Part shown: one piece after another, positions 9,309 through 18,496 of the stretch | How positions within the stretch are numbered: position 1 is the stretch's first letter | Layout: each line of letters begins with the position of its first letter | Assembly (NCBI RefSeq): GCF_007005445.1 | Contig: NZ_CP041387.1 | Location: 1,302,001-1,366,000 of the forward strand | Length of the DNA: 64,000 bases | Direction: 5' to 3' | Origin: Rhodopseudomonas palustris | Lineage (GTDB): Bacteria; Pseudomonadota; Alphaproteobacteria; Rhizobiales; Xanthobacteraceae | Notes under the pieces: model-generated | Database searches by the model: none | What the model saw: the letters and a program-made list of their open reading frames with translations, nothing else | What the model was told of the DNA's origin: nothing | Program-made: the position numbers and the translations under genes

Positions 9309-9719
9309 TCAATTCATCTCCGCCCAATCCTCGATCCGTAAGGGCGAAGGCACGCGGCTGAAAGCCTTGTCTCGCGTCACTAGCTTCGCGTCTGTCGCGG
9401 CAGCATGAGCTGCGATCATCATGTCGAGAGGAGAGAGCGTGACGCCTTTGGCTTCGCAGGCGGCGCGTAGCTCGGCGTAGGTCTTGGTCACCTCGTGATC
9501 CCAGGGCAGGACGTCGACTCGGAGCAGGAATTCGCGAACCCGTTCGGACAGCGCAGTGGGATAGCCTCGCTTAGCGAGGCCGTAGAGGAGTTCGGCTTCG
9601 GTGATCGACGAGATCACGACGTCCGAGATGGGCAGCGCGACCAGTCGCTCGATGATCTCGCGCTTATCGCCTCTGATGACATGGCTGGCGACATTGGTAT
9701 CCAGCATCCAGCCGCTCAT
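9309..9719 (-). CDS. vapC: PIN-domain toxin of a VapBC module
   Basis: Predicted Mg2+-dependent endoribonuclease toxin. The 136 residues form one PIN domain with the acidic residues expected for the active site: Asp7 in MLDTNV, Glu41/Glu43 in TEAELLYG, Asp99 in [11 protein letters not shown] and Asp117 in VTRDKAF. The length is typical of VapC. Its ATG overlaps the stop of the upstream antitoxin gene by 4 bp, the usual coupling in these modules. The cellular RNA target cannot be predicted (VapC enzymes may cut initiator tRNA, other tRNAs or 23S rRNA). Confidence 0.93.
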   Translation of the reverse strand: MSGWMLDTNVASHVIRGDKREIIERLVALPISDVVISSITEAELLYGLAKRGYPTALSERVREFLLRVDVLPWDHEVTKTYAELRAACEAKGVTLSPLDMMIAAHAAATDAKLVTRDKAFSRVPSPLRIEDWAEMN

Positions 9720-9979
9720 TCGGTCCAGCCTTCGAACGGATCGCGATCCTGCGGCGGCTGGGTGCGGTCGGGCGGCCCCATGAAGTCGTCAGGCACTGCT
9801 GTTGTCTTGTGGAGCTCCAGCAGACCGTCCCAGGAGTCCGGCTTGCGGGACAGGATGACATCACCCGTCTTCTGGTCGCGGCGCACGAAAACCTCGCTGC
9901 CTTCGAAGCGAAACTCCGCGGGGAGCCTGACGGCCTGGCTGCGGCCGGTCGTGAAAATCTTGGCGGTTCGGGACGTCAT
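9716..9979 (-). CDS. vapB: AbrB/SpoVT-type antitoxin of a VapBC module
   Basis: DNA-binding antitoxin of 87 residues. The N-terminal half (about 1-45) has the swapped-hairpin AbrB pattern [22 protein letters not shown], typical of VapB, and the acidic/Pro-rich C-terminal half should wrap the toxin. ATG 9979 is preceded by a strong ribosome binding site (GGAGG, 6 bases upstream), which decides the start over the far longer open frame. The stop overlaps the vapC start. A perfect 22-bp palindrome directly upstream is the likely site of autorepression by the VapBC complex. Confidence 0.92.
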   Translation of the reverse strand: MTSRTAKIFTTGRSQAVRLPAEFRFEGSEVFVRRDQKTGDVILSRKPDSWDGLLELHKTTAVPDDFMGPPDRTQPPQDRDPFEGWTE

Positions 9980-9997
9980 GGTCGCCTCCGGGTCTCT

Positions 9998-10019
9998 GAT
10001 ATATATCATGATATATATC
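9998..10019. promoter_or_regulatory. Perfect 22-bp AT-rich palindrome, probable vapBC operator
   Basis: Two copies of the self-complementary 10-mer GATATATATC separated by AT form a perfect palindrome 19-40 bp upstream of the vapB start codon. It probably overlaps the -10 region, where a VapB-VapC complex would block transcription. VapB of the AbrB fold binds such inverted repeats; binding here is inferred. Confidence 0.8.
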
Positions 10020-10174
10020 TTCGCGAGGAGCGTTGGGGAAGGGGGCTGGCTGGCGGTCTTCGAGAGCTGGCTTGCCCCGTTGGCCGGCAGCCGATTTGAT
10101 AGGCGTATCGCCACCAGAAGGCGCCGTCGCCCCGCGATCGGACCGCCACGCCTTCCGATCCCAGCGAGCCGCGC

Positions 10175-10915
10175 ATGACGATTCCTGTCCCGACCGCCAT
10201 CGCCCCCGATCTGCTTCACCGCGCTACGCCGGCGGCGTTCGCCGAGGCGGCTATGTTGTCGCTGCGGCCGGTGTTCGGGGCGTCGCGTGCGGTGCTGGCC
10301 GATCGGCGGTGCGGGCGGCCGGGCGACATGTACTTCGTCAACTGGCCGGCGTGGTGCCAGGCGCACTATTGCGCCGAGGTGAGGGCGCGCGATCCGATCC
10401 GGGGCTGGCTCGATCGGGAGGCGGCGGACAAGGGTGTCGCGCGGCTGTCGGAACTGCTGCCGGCGGCGTTGCGCGGTGCGCCGCGCGAGCCGCTGTTGGC
10501 GGGCAGCGGCGCCGGTTTCGTGCTGACGCTGGCGCTGCGCGAGCAGGATCGCATCGTCGGCGCGCTCAGTCTGGTGCGCGACGCCGGGCACGGCGATTTC
10601 GACGAGCGTGACCGCGGGCTGGCGCTGGCGCTGCTGCCGTTATTGGAGATGGCGTATCATGGCGTCATCGCGCGCGGCGCGGCGACGGTGCCGCTCTGTG
10701 CCGGCAACGATCCGCTGCGTGCGTTGACGCCGCGCGAGCGCGACGTCGCGGCGCTGGCAGCGGCCGGCCATTCCAACAAATCGATCGCCCGGCTGCTCGC
10801 CACCAGCCCGTGGACGATCAAGAACCAGATGCGCGCGGTGCTGCAAAAGGCTGGCGTGCAAAACCGCACCGAACTGAGCGCGCTGTGGAATGCGCGGTCC
10901 GGTGAGCCACGCTGA
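10175..10915 (+). CDS. LuxR-family transcriptional regulator
   Basis: Predicted DNA-binding regulator of 246 residues. The C-terminal 65 residues are a LuxR/GerE helix-turn-helix: [25 protein letters not shown], then [24 protein letters not shown]. The N-terminal domain (about 15-165) looks like a GAF or autoinducer-type sensor fold, but the tryptophan/aspartate set of acyl-homoserine-lactone receptors is not clearly present, and no luxI-type synthase gene is nearby. No receiver domain is seen, so it is not a standard response regulator. The ligand and the target genes are unknown. It converges with the FAD oxidoreductase gene. Confidence 0.8.
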   Translation: MTIPVPTAIAPDLLHRATPAAFAEAAMLSLRPVFGASRAVLADRRCGRPGDMYFVNWPAWCQAHYCAEVRARDPIRGWLDREAADKGVARLSELLPAALRGAPREPLLAGSGAGFVLTLALREQDRIVGALSLVRDAGHGDFDERDRGLALALLPLLEMAYHGVIARGAATVPLCAGNDPLRALTPRERDVAALAAAGHSNKSIARLLATSPWTIKNQMRAVLQKAGVQNRTELSALWNARSGEPR

Positions 10916-10939
10916 ACGACGCGCGCTGCGCAGGTTCGC

Positions 10940-12274
10940 TCAGATCCGCGCCATCAGCTCTTGTGCGGCCGTCAATCCCGACCAATGCGCCTGTCCGACC
11001 GTGCTGTTGGTGAGATAGTCGCCGCAGAACGCCACCCGCGGCAGCGGCCCGAGATCGCGGAAGCGGCGGAGCTTGCCGATGTAGCCCTTCGGCCGCTTGC
11101 AGATCGCGTCGGGCTGCTGGGAGATGAAGCTGTCAATCACCCGCGTATCGGCGAGTTGCGGCAGAGCGTCGACCACGTCGGCCCAGGCGATCGTCAGCAG
11201 CTCGGCGGTGCCGGCGCCGGCGTGCTGGCGGCAGCCCCAATCCTTCCACTGCGAATGCGCAAACGTGGTGCCGTTGCCCATGTCGGTGAAGCGCAGATTG
11301 CCGGTGCGGCGGAAGCCGTCGGCGGCGGGCAGCACGTAGGTGTCGAGCAGATCGCCCTTGGGGCGGTCGAGCAGGTAGTACACGATGTGATGGCCCGCAT
11401 AGTCGATCGCGTCGAAGAACGCGCGCCGCTCGGCGTCCAGCGCCGGCATCAGCGCCGCCACCTTGTTGCCGGGCACCGCCATCACCACCGCGTCGCCGCG
11501 GACAGTTTCGGCGCGGCCTTGGGCGACGATGTCGACCTCGACGCCGTGTTGGTGATGTCTGACTTCTGCGGCGCGGCAGCCGAGCCGGACCTCGACCCTG
11601 GGGTCGGCGGCGAGGCTGCGGCCGAGCTCGAAGGTGATCCGCCCGGCGCCGCGTTCCTTGAAGCTCCAGATCTGGTCGCCGGACCAGGACAGCCTTCCGG
11701 CGGTGCTCCACGCCGTCCAGGCGAGCGAGTAGTCGTCCGCGCCGTAGCCGCAGAACATTGCCACGCAGGGCTCCAGGAAGTAATCGACGAAGGTCGGCGA
11801 GAACCGTCGGAAGTATTCGCAGGCGTTGACGTCGTCGAGCGCCGCGGCGGTGGTGATGTCGTGCGGATCGCCGGCCACCGCCACCTGCGCCAACTTCGGC
11901 AGCGTCGCCAGCAGCTTGGCTTTTTCGAGCAGCGGAATCGCCGGATGCTTCGCGGCGCCGATCAGGTCGAAGGCGCCGAAGCCGACGGTGCGGCTGCGCT
12001 CGACCAGCACGTTCCAGCGATGAGCGGCGGTGAGATCGGCGATCGCATCCGGCTGGTAGATGCCGAGCTTGCGGGCAAGATCGATCAGATTGGTCTCGGC
12101 GCCGAGGAAGGCGAACGCGCCGGTGACGGCCCAGACGCCGTGCCATTGCACCGAGCGGCAGCGTCCGCCGGCCTCGGCGTCCTGTTCGATGAGGACGATG
12201 TCGTGGCCGGCTTCGCGCAGCCGATCCGCCGCGCCCATGCCGGCGATGCCGCCGCCCACCACGATGATCCGCAT
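10940..12274 (-). CDS. FAD-dependent amine oxidase/protoporphyrinogen oxidase-like protein
   Basis: Flavoprotein of 444 residues of the flavin amine oxidase family. The N terminus carries the dinucleotide fold IVVGGGIAGMGAADRLREAGHDIVLIEQDAEAGGRCRS, whose GxGxxG variant and GGR motif bind FAD. The C terminus has CGDYLTNSTVGQAHWSGLTAA, the second FAD contact. The middle (SPTFVDYFLEPCVAMFCGY) resembles protoporphyrinogen oxidase and phytoene desaturase relatives. The substrate is not identifiable, and no haem or carotenoid genes are adjacent. Start ATG 12274 gives the fold at residue 3, as usual. Confidence 0.8.
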   Translation of the reverse strand: MRIIVVGGGIAGMGAADRLREAGHDIVLIEQDAEAGGRCRSVQWHGVWAVTGAFAFLGAETNLIDLARKLGIYQPDAIADLTAAHRWNVLVERSRTVGFGAFDLIGAAKHPAIPLLEKAKLLATLPKLAQVAVAGDPHDITTAAALDDVNACEYFRRFSPTFVDYFLEPCVAMFCGYGADDYSLAWTAWSTAGRLSWSGDQIWSFKERGAGRITFELGRSLAADPRVEVRLGCRAAEVRHHQHGVEVDIVAQGRAETVRGDAVVMAVPGNKVAALMPALDAERRAFFDAIDYAGHHIVYYLLDRPKGDLLDTYVLPAADGFRRTGNLRFTDMGNGTTFAHSQWKDWGCRQHAGAGTAELLTIAWADVVDALPQLADTRVIDSFISQQPDAICKRPKGYIGKLRRFRDLGPLPRVAFCGDYLTNSTVGQAHWSGLTAAQELMARI

Positions 12275-12371
12275 CTGTCCTCCCGAGCCGTAACGCGATG
12301 CGAAAGGCTAGGGGAGGACGGTCGGGGCGGGCTATAGCTCCGATGGGCTATTTGGCGGCGCAGGTCGCCGC

Positions 12372-13523
12372 TTACTGCGCGGTCGGCGGGGTTTGGTAGA
12401 ACTTCGGGCCGACGGTGCGGATCTTGCTCGGATCGGTCGCGGGCGCGCTGGGGTCAGGCTGATTGGACGCGGTCGCGGGCGCGGCCTTGCCGCCCTTGGC
12501 CGAGGTGCGCTGCGCCGGCGGCGCCGACAGCTTCTTGGCGCTCTCTTCGGTGACGATGATGTCGCCGTGCTCGGCGGCCGAGCGGTCGTCGACGCCCTTC
12601 ATCGCGTCGGCCCAGGTCTGGTTCGCCTGCTTGCAGCTACAGGACGGATTAAATTCCTGGCGATAGCGGAACGCGTTCGGCAGCGAGGTGTAGGGCTGGC
12701 CGTTGATCGAGACCGCCTGATTCATGTCCTGGCCGGGGTTGCGATACGCGTACAGCGACGCCTCGGAGGCGGGGCACAGGCTCTTGCAGGTTCTCTCGTC
12801 GTCGCCGAACCGGCTCGGCACCGTGGCGAACGAGATCGGGAAATAATAGCCGTCGCAGGTGCGGACGCAGACGGTGCGGAACGTGCCGCCCTCGGTGCTG
12901 CCGTAGTCCGTGCCCGGCATGCCCGGTGCTGCGCTGCTGCCGCCCTGGAACAGATTGTTGAACAGGCCGCCACTCTGCTGCGCGGCCGCGGCATATTGCG
13001 GGCCACAATTGTTCTGCGCCAGCGCCTGGATCACCGAGCGGCGCTGGCTTTCGCGATCGTTGCCGCCGGGGCCGCCGCTGCGCAGTCGCTCCAGCGACGA
13101 GTTGATCTGGTCGAGATTGCCGCGCATCTGTTGGATCTGGTTGTTGACCGGACCGCATTGCGCCGACTGGCCGCTGAACAGCGAGAAGAATCCGGAGCTT
13201 TCGCAGCCCATCCGCTTGGCCTGCATGCCGACGCGGTCGAGTTCGGCCTGCTGGCGGGCGGCGGCGTCTTCGAAGCGCCGGATCTGGTCGGAGCGGGCCG
13301 GATCCATGCTGCCGCGGTCGATCGAGGCGAGCTGTGCTTCCAGCCGCGGACAGAGCGGGTTGATCTGGCCGCCCTGCGGGTTCTGCTGATAGCCCGGTGA
13401 ATTGTAGCCTTGCGACGGATAGCCTTGCTGGGCAACCGCCGCAGACCCCAGGGTCACGACGGCCAGTGCGACGGTGCCGGCGAGCAAGCGGAGGCGGGTC
13501 GCGGAGTCGAACATGTCGGGCAT
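12372..13523 (-). CDS. DUF2865 exported protein
   Basis: Predicted secreted or periplasmic protein of 383 residues with unknown function. A signal peptide (LLAGTVALAVVTLGSAAVAQ) is followed by a Gly/Tyr/Gln/Ser-rich linker, a helical part with possible coiled coil (about 50-150), and the cysteine-rich DUF2865 core with CVRTCDGYYFPIS, RTCKSLCP and NPSCSC. The C-terminal 70 residues are Ala/Pro/Lys-rich and probably flexible. DUF2865 is mostly found in Bradyrhizobium and Rhodopseudomonas relatives. The start could also be the ATG nine bases inside, at 13514. Confidence 0.85.
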   Translation of the reverse strand: MPDMFDSATRLRLLAGTVALAVVTLGSAAVAQQGYPSQGYNSPGYQQNPQGGQINPLCPRLEAQLASIDRGSMDPARSDQIRRFEDAAARQQAELDRVGMQAKRMGCESSGFFSLFSGQSAQCGPVNNQIQQMRGNLDQINSSLERLRSGGPGGNDRESQRRSVIQALAQNNCGPQYAAAAQQSGGLFNNLFQGGSSAAPGMPGTDYGSTEGGTFRTVCVRTCDGYYFPISFATVPSRFGDDERTCKSLCPASEASLYAYRNPGQDMNQAVSINGQPYTSLPNAFRYRQEFNPSCSCKQANQTWADAMKGVDDRSAAEHGDIIVTEESAKKLSAPPAQRTSAKGGKAAPATASNQPDPSAPATDPSKIRTVGPKFYQTPPTAQ

Positions 13524-13711
13524 TCAGGAATCCGAACGGAGGTGACGTCGGCGATCCGCCGAATCACTCGACAAATCCGCGCGATAGGCCGCGAAACGTG
13601 TCCGTTGAACCCCGCGGCGACGCGCAATTCTTATCCGCTTCTTTCGGCAGGGTCACGTCGTTTCCGGGGCGTCTCTGTGGCGAACCCGCGGCCCCGTCCT
13701 GGACCGCTGGG

Positions 13712-14020
13712 TCAGCGCTGGCAGGTGATTGCGACGTATTCGTTGCAGACGCCCTGGGCGCAGGCCGAGCCGTTCGTTTTCGGCACTGCGCCGGTGATTT
13801 CGTCCGGGTCGACCCGGCGATAGGCGACCGCCTGGGCGAATTCACGGGACTGGCAATACGCCGCCGCCGCCGGGGCGCCGCATTTTTCGCTGCGGGCGAG
13901 GCACAGGTCGATGCCGTAGCCGTCCGGCTGGTTGGCGACGATGAACACCCGGCTGTCGGCATAAGCCGCCGACGTCGCAAGCAGCGCCGCGCCGGCAAGG
14001 AAGGCAGGTATCAGTTGCAT
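13712..14020 (-). CDS. Small exported cysteine-containing protein
   Basis: Predicted periplasmic protein of 102 residues, not assignable to a named family. Residues 1-21 are a signal peptide (LIPAFLAGAALLATSAAYA). The mature part has six cysteines (CLARSEKCG, YCQ, CAQGVC, TCQR), consistent with three disulfides. The coding strand is supported by third-position GC and the signal peptide. It lies 188 bp upstream of the DUF2865 gene on the same strand; both are exported and cysteine-rich, but a functional link is only a guess. Confidence 0.65.
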   Translation of the reverse strand: MQLIPAFLAGAALLATSAAYADSRVFIVANQPDGYGIDLCLARSEKCGAPAAAAYCQSREFAQAVAYRRVDPDEITGAVPKTNGSACAQGVCNEYVAITCQR

Positions 14021-14437
14021 GGTGCAGCACCAGGAACGAGAGGATGACCCCCGTCCGTACCCTGAAAAGGGTTAAAAAACGTTAACCATGGTGGCGGTAT
14101 CGTGGGCCGGACGCCGATCACGGCCAAGATCGGCCGGAGCGGGCGGTTCTCGGGAGCGGGGCGGCGGCGATGACCCCCCGGAAAGCGGGGCACGACCATC
14201 GGTGCGGGGTGCGGGCGCCGAATTGATGGCCGGCAAGAACAACAGGCCGGAAAGAACAACGTCCTCCGGCGATCGACGGACTTGACGGATTTAAGGCCGG
14301 TCGCCATGGTGCGGCGATGAACGGTTTCCTCGCCATTTGCACTCGCTGCGAGATTATTAGCTAGCTGACACGCTGGCTGAGGCCGTCTTTTCTCCTATCG
14401 AGAGCACTGGACGCCCGGCCGCAGGGGACGGGTATCC
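14021..14437. other. 417-bp gap upstream of cysS, no gene seen
   Basis: No open frame here has convincing coding character. An inverted repeat GGTTAA-N6-TTAACC lies at 14070-14087, just upstream of the small exported protein gene. A weak TTGACG at 14282-14287 could be a -35 box for cysS, but its -10 partner is poor. Nothing else was recognised. Confidence 0.5.
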
Positions 14438-15829
14438 ATGGAATTGCGCCTTTACGACACGCTGACGAAGGAGAAGCGCCCCTTCGTGCCGCTCGATCCG
14501 GCCAATGTGCGGATGTATGTCTGCGGCCCGACGGTCTACGACTTCGCCCATATCGGCAACGCCCGGCCGGTGATCGTGTTCGACGTGCTGTTCCGGCTGC
14601 TGCGCCATCTCTACGGCGAGGCGCATGTCAAATACGTCCGCAACATCACCGACGTCGACGACAAGATCAACGACCGCGCCGCGCGCGACTATCCCGGCCT
14701 GCCGCTGAACGAGGCGATCCGCAAGGTCACCGAGCAGACCGAACGGCAATTCCACGACGACGTCGATGCGCTCGGCTGCCTGCGGCCGACCGTCGAGCCG
14801 CGCGCCACCGAGCATATCGGCGAGATGCGCAGCATCATCGAAAAGCTGGTCGCCGGCGGCTTCGCTTACGTCGAGCAGGACCATGTGCTGTTCTCTCCGA
14901 GCGCGATGAACGCCGCCAACGGCGTGCTGCCGCGCTACGGATCGCTCGCCAACCGCTCGCTCGACGAGATGATCGCCGGCGCCCGCGTCGATGTCGCGCC
15001 GTACAAGCGCGACGCCACCGACTTCGTGCTGTGGAAGCCGTCGAAGCCCGGCGAGCCGTCGTGGCCGTCGCCGGCCGGCATCGCCATGCCGGGCCGCCCC
15101 GGCTGGCACATCGAGTGCTCGGCGATGTCGTGGAAGCACCTCGGCGAGACCTTCGACATCCATGGCGGTGGCATCGATCTGGTCTTCCCGCACCACGAGA
15201 ACGAAGTGGCGCAAAGCTGCTGCGCCTTCCACACCGAGCGGATGGCGCAAACCTGGATGCACAACGGCTTCCTGCAGGTCGAAGGCGAGAAGATGTCGAA
15301 GAGCCTCGGCAACTTCATCACGATCAGGGAGCTGCTGGCGACGGAGAAGTTCGGCGGACGGTCGTGGGATGGCGCGACGCTGCGGCTCGCAATGCTGAAG
15401 ACGCATTATCGGCAGCCGATCGACTGGACCGTCGATGCGCTGCACGAGGCGGAGAAGGCGATCCTCGACTGGTCGGAGTTCACCAAGGATGCGACGCCCG
15501 CACGTTGCGACGAAGTGATCGCCGCGCTGACCGACGATCTCAATACGCCGAAGATGATCGCCGAACTGCACGCGCTGCGCCGTGCCGGTCGGGCGCAAGA
15601 GTTGCTCGGTGCACTACAATTACTGGGTATCGGCAGGGTGTTTCGCCAAAGCATCGACATTGGTGTCAATGCCAGAGCGCTGATCGAAGCCCGCACCGTC
15701 GCCCGCGCCAACAAGGACTGGAAAGAGTCCGACCGCATCCGCGACGAACTCGCCGCGATGGGCGTGGTGCTGAAGGACGGCAAGGACGAGAACGGCAAGC
15801 CGGTGACGACGTGGGAGATGGCGCGGTGA
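14438..15829 (+). CDS. cysS: Cysteinyl-tRNA synthetase
   Basis: Charges tRNA-Cys with cysteine. The 463-residue class I synthetase has the HIGN signature at residues 38-41 ([13 protein letters not shown]), an active-site zinc Cys in [25 protein letters not shown] with further zinc ligands, FPHHENE, and the KMSKS loop at 285-289. The length is normal. The C-terminal anticodon-binding part contains [14 protein letters not shown], typical of CysS. It is followed by a palindromic repeat and a small cluster ending in cimA. Confidence 0.97.
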   Translation: MELRLYDTLTKEKRPFVPLDPANVRMYVCGPTVYDFAHIGNARPVIVFDVLFRLLRHLYGEAHVKYVRNITDVDDKINDRAARDYPGLPLNEAIRKVTEQTERQFHDDVDALGCLRPTVEPRATEHIGEMRSIIEKLVAGGFAYVEQDHVLFSPSAMNAANGVLPRYGSLANRSLDEMIAGARVDVAPYKRDATDFVLWKPSKPGEPSWPSPAGIAMPGRPGWHIECSAMSWKHLGETFDIHGGGIDLVFPHHENEVAQSCCAFHTERMAQTWMHNGFLQVEGEKMSKSLGNFITIRELLATEKFGGRSWDGATLRLAMLKTHYRQPIDWTVDALHEAEKAILDWSEFTKDATPARCDEVIAALTDDLNTPKMIAELHALRRAGRAQELLGALQLLGIGRVFRQSIDIGVNARALIEARTVARANKDWKESDRIRDELAAMGVVLKDGKDENGKPVTTWEMAR

Positions 15830-15845
15830 GGCACACACCTCTCAA

Positions 15846-15948
15846 CGTCATTCCGGGGCGCCCGCGCAGCGGGCGAACCCGGAATCTCGTCGCCACAACC
15901 TCGGGATTCCGGGTCTGCGCTGCTGGCGCAGCGCATCCCGGAATGACG
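15846..15948. repeat. 103-bp palindromic intergenic repeat
   Basis: The ends CGTCATTCCGGG (15846-15857) and CCCGGAATGACG (15937-15948) are exact inverted copies. Inside are nested hairpins: ACCCGGAAT.TCG pairs with CGGGATTCCGGGT (one mismatch), and TGCGCTG pairs with CAGCGCA. An element of the same size with CGTCAT...ATGACG ends occurs at 49286-49388. Confidence 0.85.
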
Positions 15949-15992
15949 AGCGTGACTGCAGTCGCAGCAAGACTATCAACGGAGATCGCGCG

Positions 15993-16124
15993 ATGACCGA
16001 GCAGAAGCCGACCGGGCGGCCTGATACGCCGTTTCCGAAGCACTGGCTGTACTACATCGCGCTGAAGATCGTGCTGCTCGGCGGCGCCACGGCGCTGGTG
16101 CTCAAGCTGTACGGGTTCTGGTGA
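15993..16124 (+). CDS. 43-residue single-pass membrane peptide
   Basis: A short gene encoding a 43-residue peptide with a polar N terminus (MTEQKPTGRPDTPFPKHW) and one hydrophobic segment, LYYIALKIVLLGGATALVLKLYGF. It has a purine-rich stretch (GGAGATCG) before ATG 15993 and shares its stop region with the next start codon (TGATG at 16122-16126), so translation of the downstream acetyltransferase gene is probably coupled to it. Codon use is like that of its neighbours. No function can be assigned. Confidence 0.7.
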   Translation: MTEQKPTGRPDTPFPKHWLYYIALKIVLLGGATALVLKLYGFW

Positions 16125-16633
16125 TGAGCACCAGCGCAAGACCGGCGCTGCGGCCGTATCTGCCCGAGGATGCCGCGGTCGCTGCTGCGATCTTCGTGGC
16201 GGCGGTCGAGCAGCTCACCGCGGACGATTACAGCGAGGAGCAGCAGGAAGCCTGGGCCTCGGCGGCCGACGACGATGCGAAATTCGCGGCGCGTCTCGCC
16301 GGCCAGCTCACGCTGATCGCGACGCTGCAGGGTGTGCCGGTCGGCTTCGCTTCGCTGAAGGGAGCCGACCATATCGACATGCTGTTCGTGCATCCCGACT
16401 ACGTCGGCCGCGGTGTCGGCGCGACGCTGATCGATGCGCTGGAAAAGCTCGCCGGCGCACGCGGCACGCTGATCCTCACCGTCGACGCCAGCGACAATGC
16501 CGCCGAATTCTTCGCCAAGCGTGGCTACGTCGCCAAGCAGCGCAACACCGTCTCGATCAATGGCGAATGGCTCGCCAATACCACGATGACCAAATCGCTG
16601 GCGGATTCCGCCGCGCCCGGAGCCTCCTCATGA
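16124..16633 (+). CDS. GNAT-family N-acetyltransferase
   Basis: Predicted acetyl-CoA-dependent acyltransferase of 169 residues; substrate unknown. The GNAT motif A is visible as IDMLFVHPDYVGRGVGATLIDALEKLA, with the acetyl-CoA pyrophosphate loop R/GxGxG/A, and is followed by LTVDASDNAAEFFAKRGY, the usual C-terminal strand-helix. The start ATG 16124 overlaps the stop of the small membrane peptide, and its own stop overlaps the cimA start by 4 bp, so all three are likely one operon. A role in isoleucine synthesis is not implied by the sequence. Confidence 0.88.
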   Translation: MSTSARPALRPYLPEDAAVAAAIFVAAVEQLTADDYSEEQQEAWASAADDDAKFAARLAGQLTLIATLQGVPVGFASLKGADHIDMLFVHPDYVGRGVGATLIDALEKLAGARGTLILTVDASDNAAEFFAKRGYVAKQRNTVSINGEWLANTTMTKSLADSAAPGASS

Positions 16634-18228
16634 GCCGCGAACGTCTCTATCTGTACGACACCACGCTGCGCGATGGCGCCCAGACCAACGGCGTCGACTT
16701 CACCTTGCACGACAAGAAGCTGATCGCCTCGCTGCTCGACGATCTCGGCATCGACTATGTCGAAGGCGGCTATCCCGGTGCCAATCCGCTCGATACCGAG
16801 TTTTTCGGCCAGGATCAGAACCTCGAGCGCGCCACCTTCGCGGCGTTCGGTATGACGCGCCGGCCCGGCCGTTCGGCCTCGAACGATCCCGGCATCGCGA
16901 TGCTGCTGGATGCGAAGGCGGATGCGATCTGCTTCGTCGCCAAGTCGTCGGAGTATCAGGTCCGGGTCGCGCTGGAGACCACCAACGAGGAGAACATCGC
17001 CTCGATCCGCGACAGCGTTTCGCTGGCCAAGGAAAAAGGCCGCGAGGTGCTGGTCGATTGCGAGCATTTCTTCGACGGCTACAAGGCCAATCCGGAGTTC
17101 GCGCTGCAATGCGCCAAGGCGGCGTATGAGTCCGGGGCCCGCTGGGTGGTGCTGTGCGACACCAATGGCGGCACCATGCCGGACGAGGTCGAGGCGATCG
17201 TCGGCGAAGTGGTCAAGCACATCCCCGGCGCGCATGTCGGCATCCACGCCCATAACGACACCGAGCAGGCGGTGGCGAATTCGTTCGCCGCGGTGCGGGC
17301 CGGCGCGCGGCAGATCCAGGGCACGCTTAACGGCCTCGGCGAGCGCTGCGGCAACGCCAATCTGGTTTCGATGATCCCGACGCTGAAGCTGAAAAAGGAA
17401 TTCGCCGACAAGTTCGAGATCGGCGTCTCGGACGACAAGCTGGCGAGCCTGGTGCAGGTGTCGCGCGCGCTCGACAACATCCTCGACCGCGCCCCCAATC
17501 CGCACGCGCCTTATGTCGGCGGCAGCGCCTTCGTCACCAAGACCGGCATCCACGCCTCGGCGGTGCTGAAGGATCCGCAGACCTATGAGCACGTGCCGCC
17601 GGAGTCGGTCGGCAATCATCGCAAGGTGCTGGTGTCGGATCAGGCCGGCAAGTCGAACGTGCTGGCCGAGCTGGCGCGCACCAATATCCAGTTCGACCGC
17701 GACGATCCTCGGCTGTCCCGGCTGGTCGAGAAGCTGAAGGAACGAGAGGCGGCCGGCTACGCCTACGAGTCCGCCAACGCCTCGTTCGACCTGCTGGCGC
17801 GCAGCACGCTCGGCACCGTGCCGGAGTTCTTTCGGGTCGATAAGTTCGACGTCAATGTCGAGCAGCGCTACAACTCGCACGGCCAGCGCGTCACCGTGGC
17901 GATGGCGGTGATCAAGGTCGAGGTCGACGGCGAGACGCTGATCTCGGCCGCCGAAGGCAACGGCCCGGTCAACGCGCTCGACGTCGCGCTGCGCAAGGAT
18001 CTCGGCAAGTACCAAAAGTACATCGAGGGCCTGAAGCTGGTCGACTACCGCGTCCGTATCCTCAATGGCGGCACCGAGGCCGTGACTCGGGTGCTGATCG
18101 AGAGCGAGGACGAGGACGGCCGGCGCTGGACCACGATCGGCGTGTCGCCGAACATCATCGACGCGTCGTTCCAGGCGCTGATGGATTCGGTCGTCTACAA
18201 GCTGGTGCAGTCGAACGCGCCGGTGTGA
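16630..18228 (+). CDS. cimA: (R)-citramalate synthase
   Basis: Condenses pyruvate and acetyl-CoA to (R)-citramalate, the threonine-independent entry to 2-oxobutanoate and isoleucine. The 532-residue protein has the DRE-TIM metallolyase signature DTTLRDGAQTNGVDF near residue 10, the metal-binding GIHAHNDTEQAVANS and GTLNGLGERCGN, and a C-terminal LeuA-type dimer/regulatory domain. The N-terminal pattern DYVEGGYPGANPLDTEFF is characteristic of this CimA type rather than of 2-isopropylmalate synthase. The start overlaps the GNAT stop (ATGA). It complements ilvBH and ilvC further along the window. Confidence 0.9.
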   Translation: MSRERLYLYDTTLRDGAQTNGVDFTLHDKKLIASLLDDLGIDYVEGGYPGANPLDTEFFGQDQNLERATFAAFGMTRRPGRSASNDPGIAMLLDAKADAICFVAKSSEYQVRVALETTNEENIASIRDSVSLAKEKGREVLVDCEHFFDGYKANPEFALQCAKAAYESGARWVVLCDTNGGTMPDEVEAIVGEVVKHIPGAHVGIHAHNDTEQAVANSFAAVRAGARQIQGTLNGLGERCGNANLVSMIPTLKLKKEFADKFEIGVSDDKLASLVQVSRALDNILDRAPNPHAPYVGGSAFVTKTGIHASAVLKDPQTYEHVPPESVGNHRKVLVSDQAGKSNVLAELARTNIQFDRDDPRLSRLVEKLKEREAAGYAYESANASFDLLARSTLGTVPEFFRVDKFDVNVEQRYNSHGQRVTVAMAVIKVEVDGETLISAAEGNGPVNALDVALRKDLGKYQKYIEGLKLVDYRVRILNGGTEAVTRVLIESEDEDGRRWTTIGVSPNIIDASFQALMDSVVYKLVQSNAPV

Positions 18229-18286
18229 TGCCGAAGCGGTGCTGTCCGCCTGAATAACGTCGACTGGGAATTAGGTACCTTTCCCC

Positions 18287-18369
18287 GTCATTGCGAGCCG
18301 AAGGCGAAGCAATCCAAGGCCCAGTGCCAGGGCTCTGAATTGCTTCGTCGGCTCCGCTTCCGGTCATGA
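18287..18369. repeat. Palindromic intergenic repeat (GTCATTGCGAGC type)
   Basis: A GTCATTGCGAGCC left arm with CGAAGCAAT (18305-18313) faces ATTGCTTCG (18339-18347) and a right arm ending GTCATGAC, giving an imperfect fold-back of about 80 bp. It lies between cimA and the next gene, and resembles repeats scattered in this group of genomes. Confidence 0.7.
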
Positions 18370-18496
18370 CCGCCGACACAATTTTGTCCTGGCGGTTGTC
18401 ATCTCCGCATCCCACTGACAACATATCCCCCAAACAGATCATAGCCCGGCGCAGTCGACGCCGGCCGCAGGGGGAAGACGCGTGGTGGGTGAGGGA

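Noticed and set aside
14070..14087. GGTTAA-N6-TTAACC as a CtrA site
   Set aside because: The spacing between the TTAA halves is six, not the seven bases of the CtrA consensus, so it was left as an inverted repeat only.
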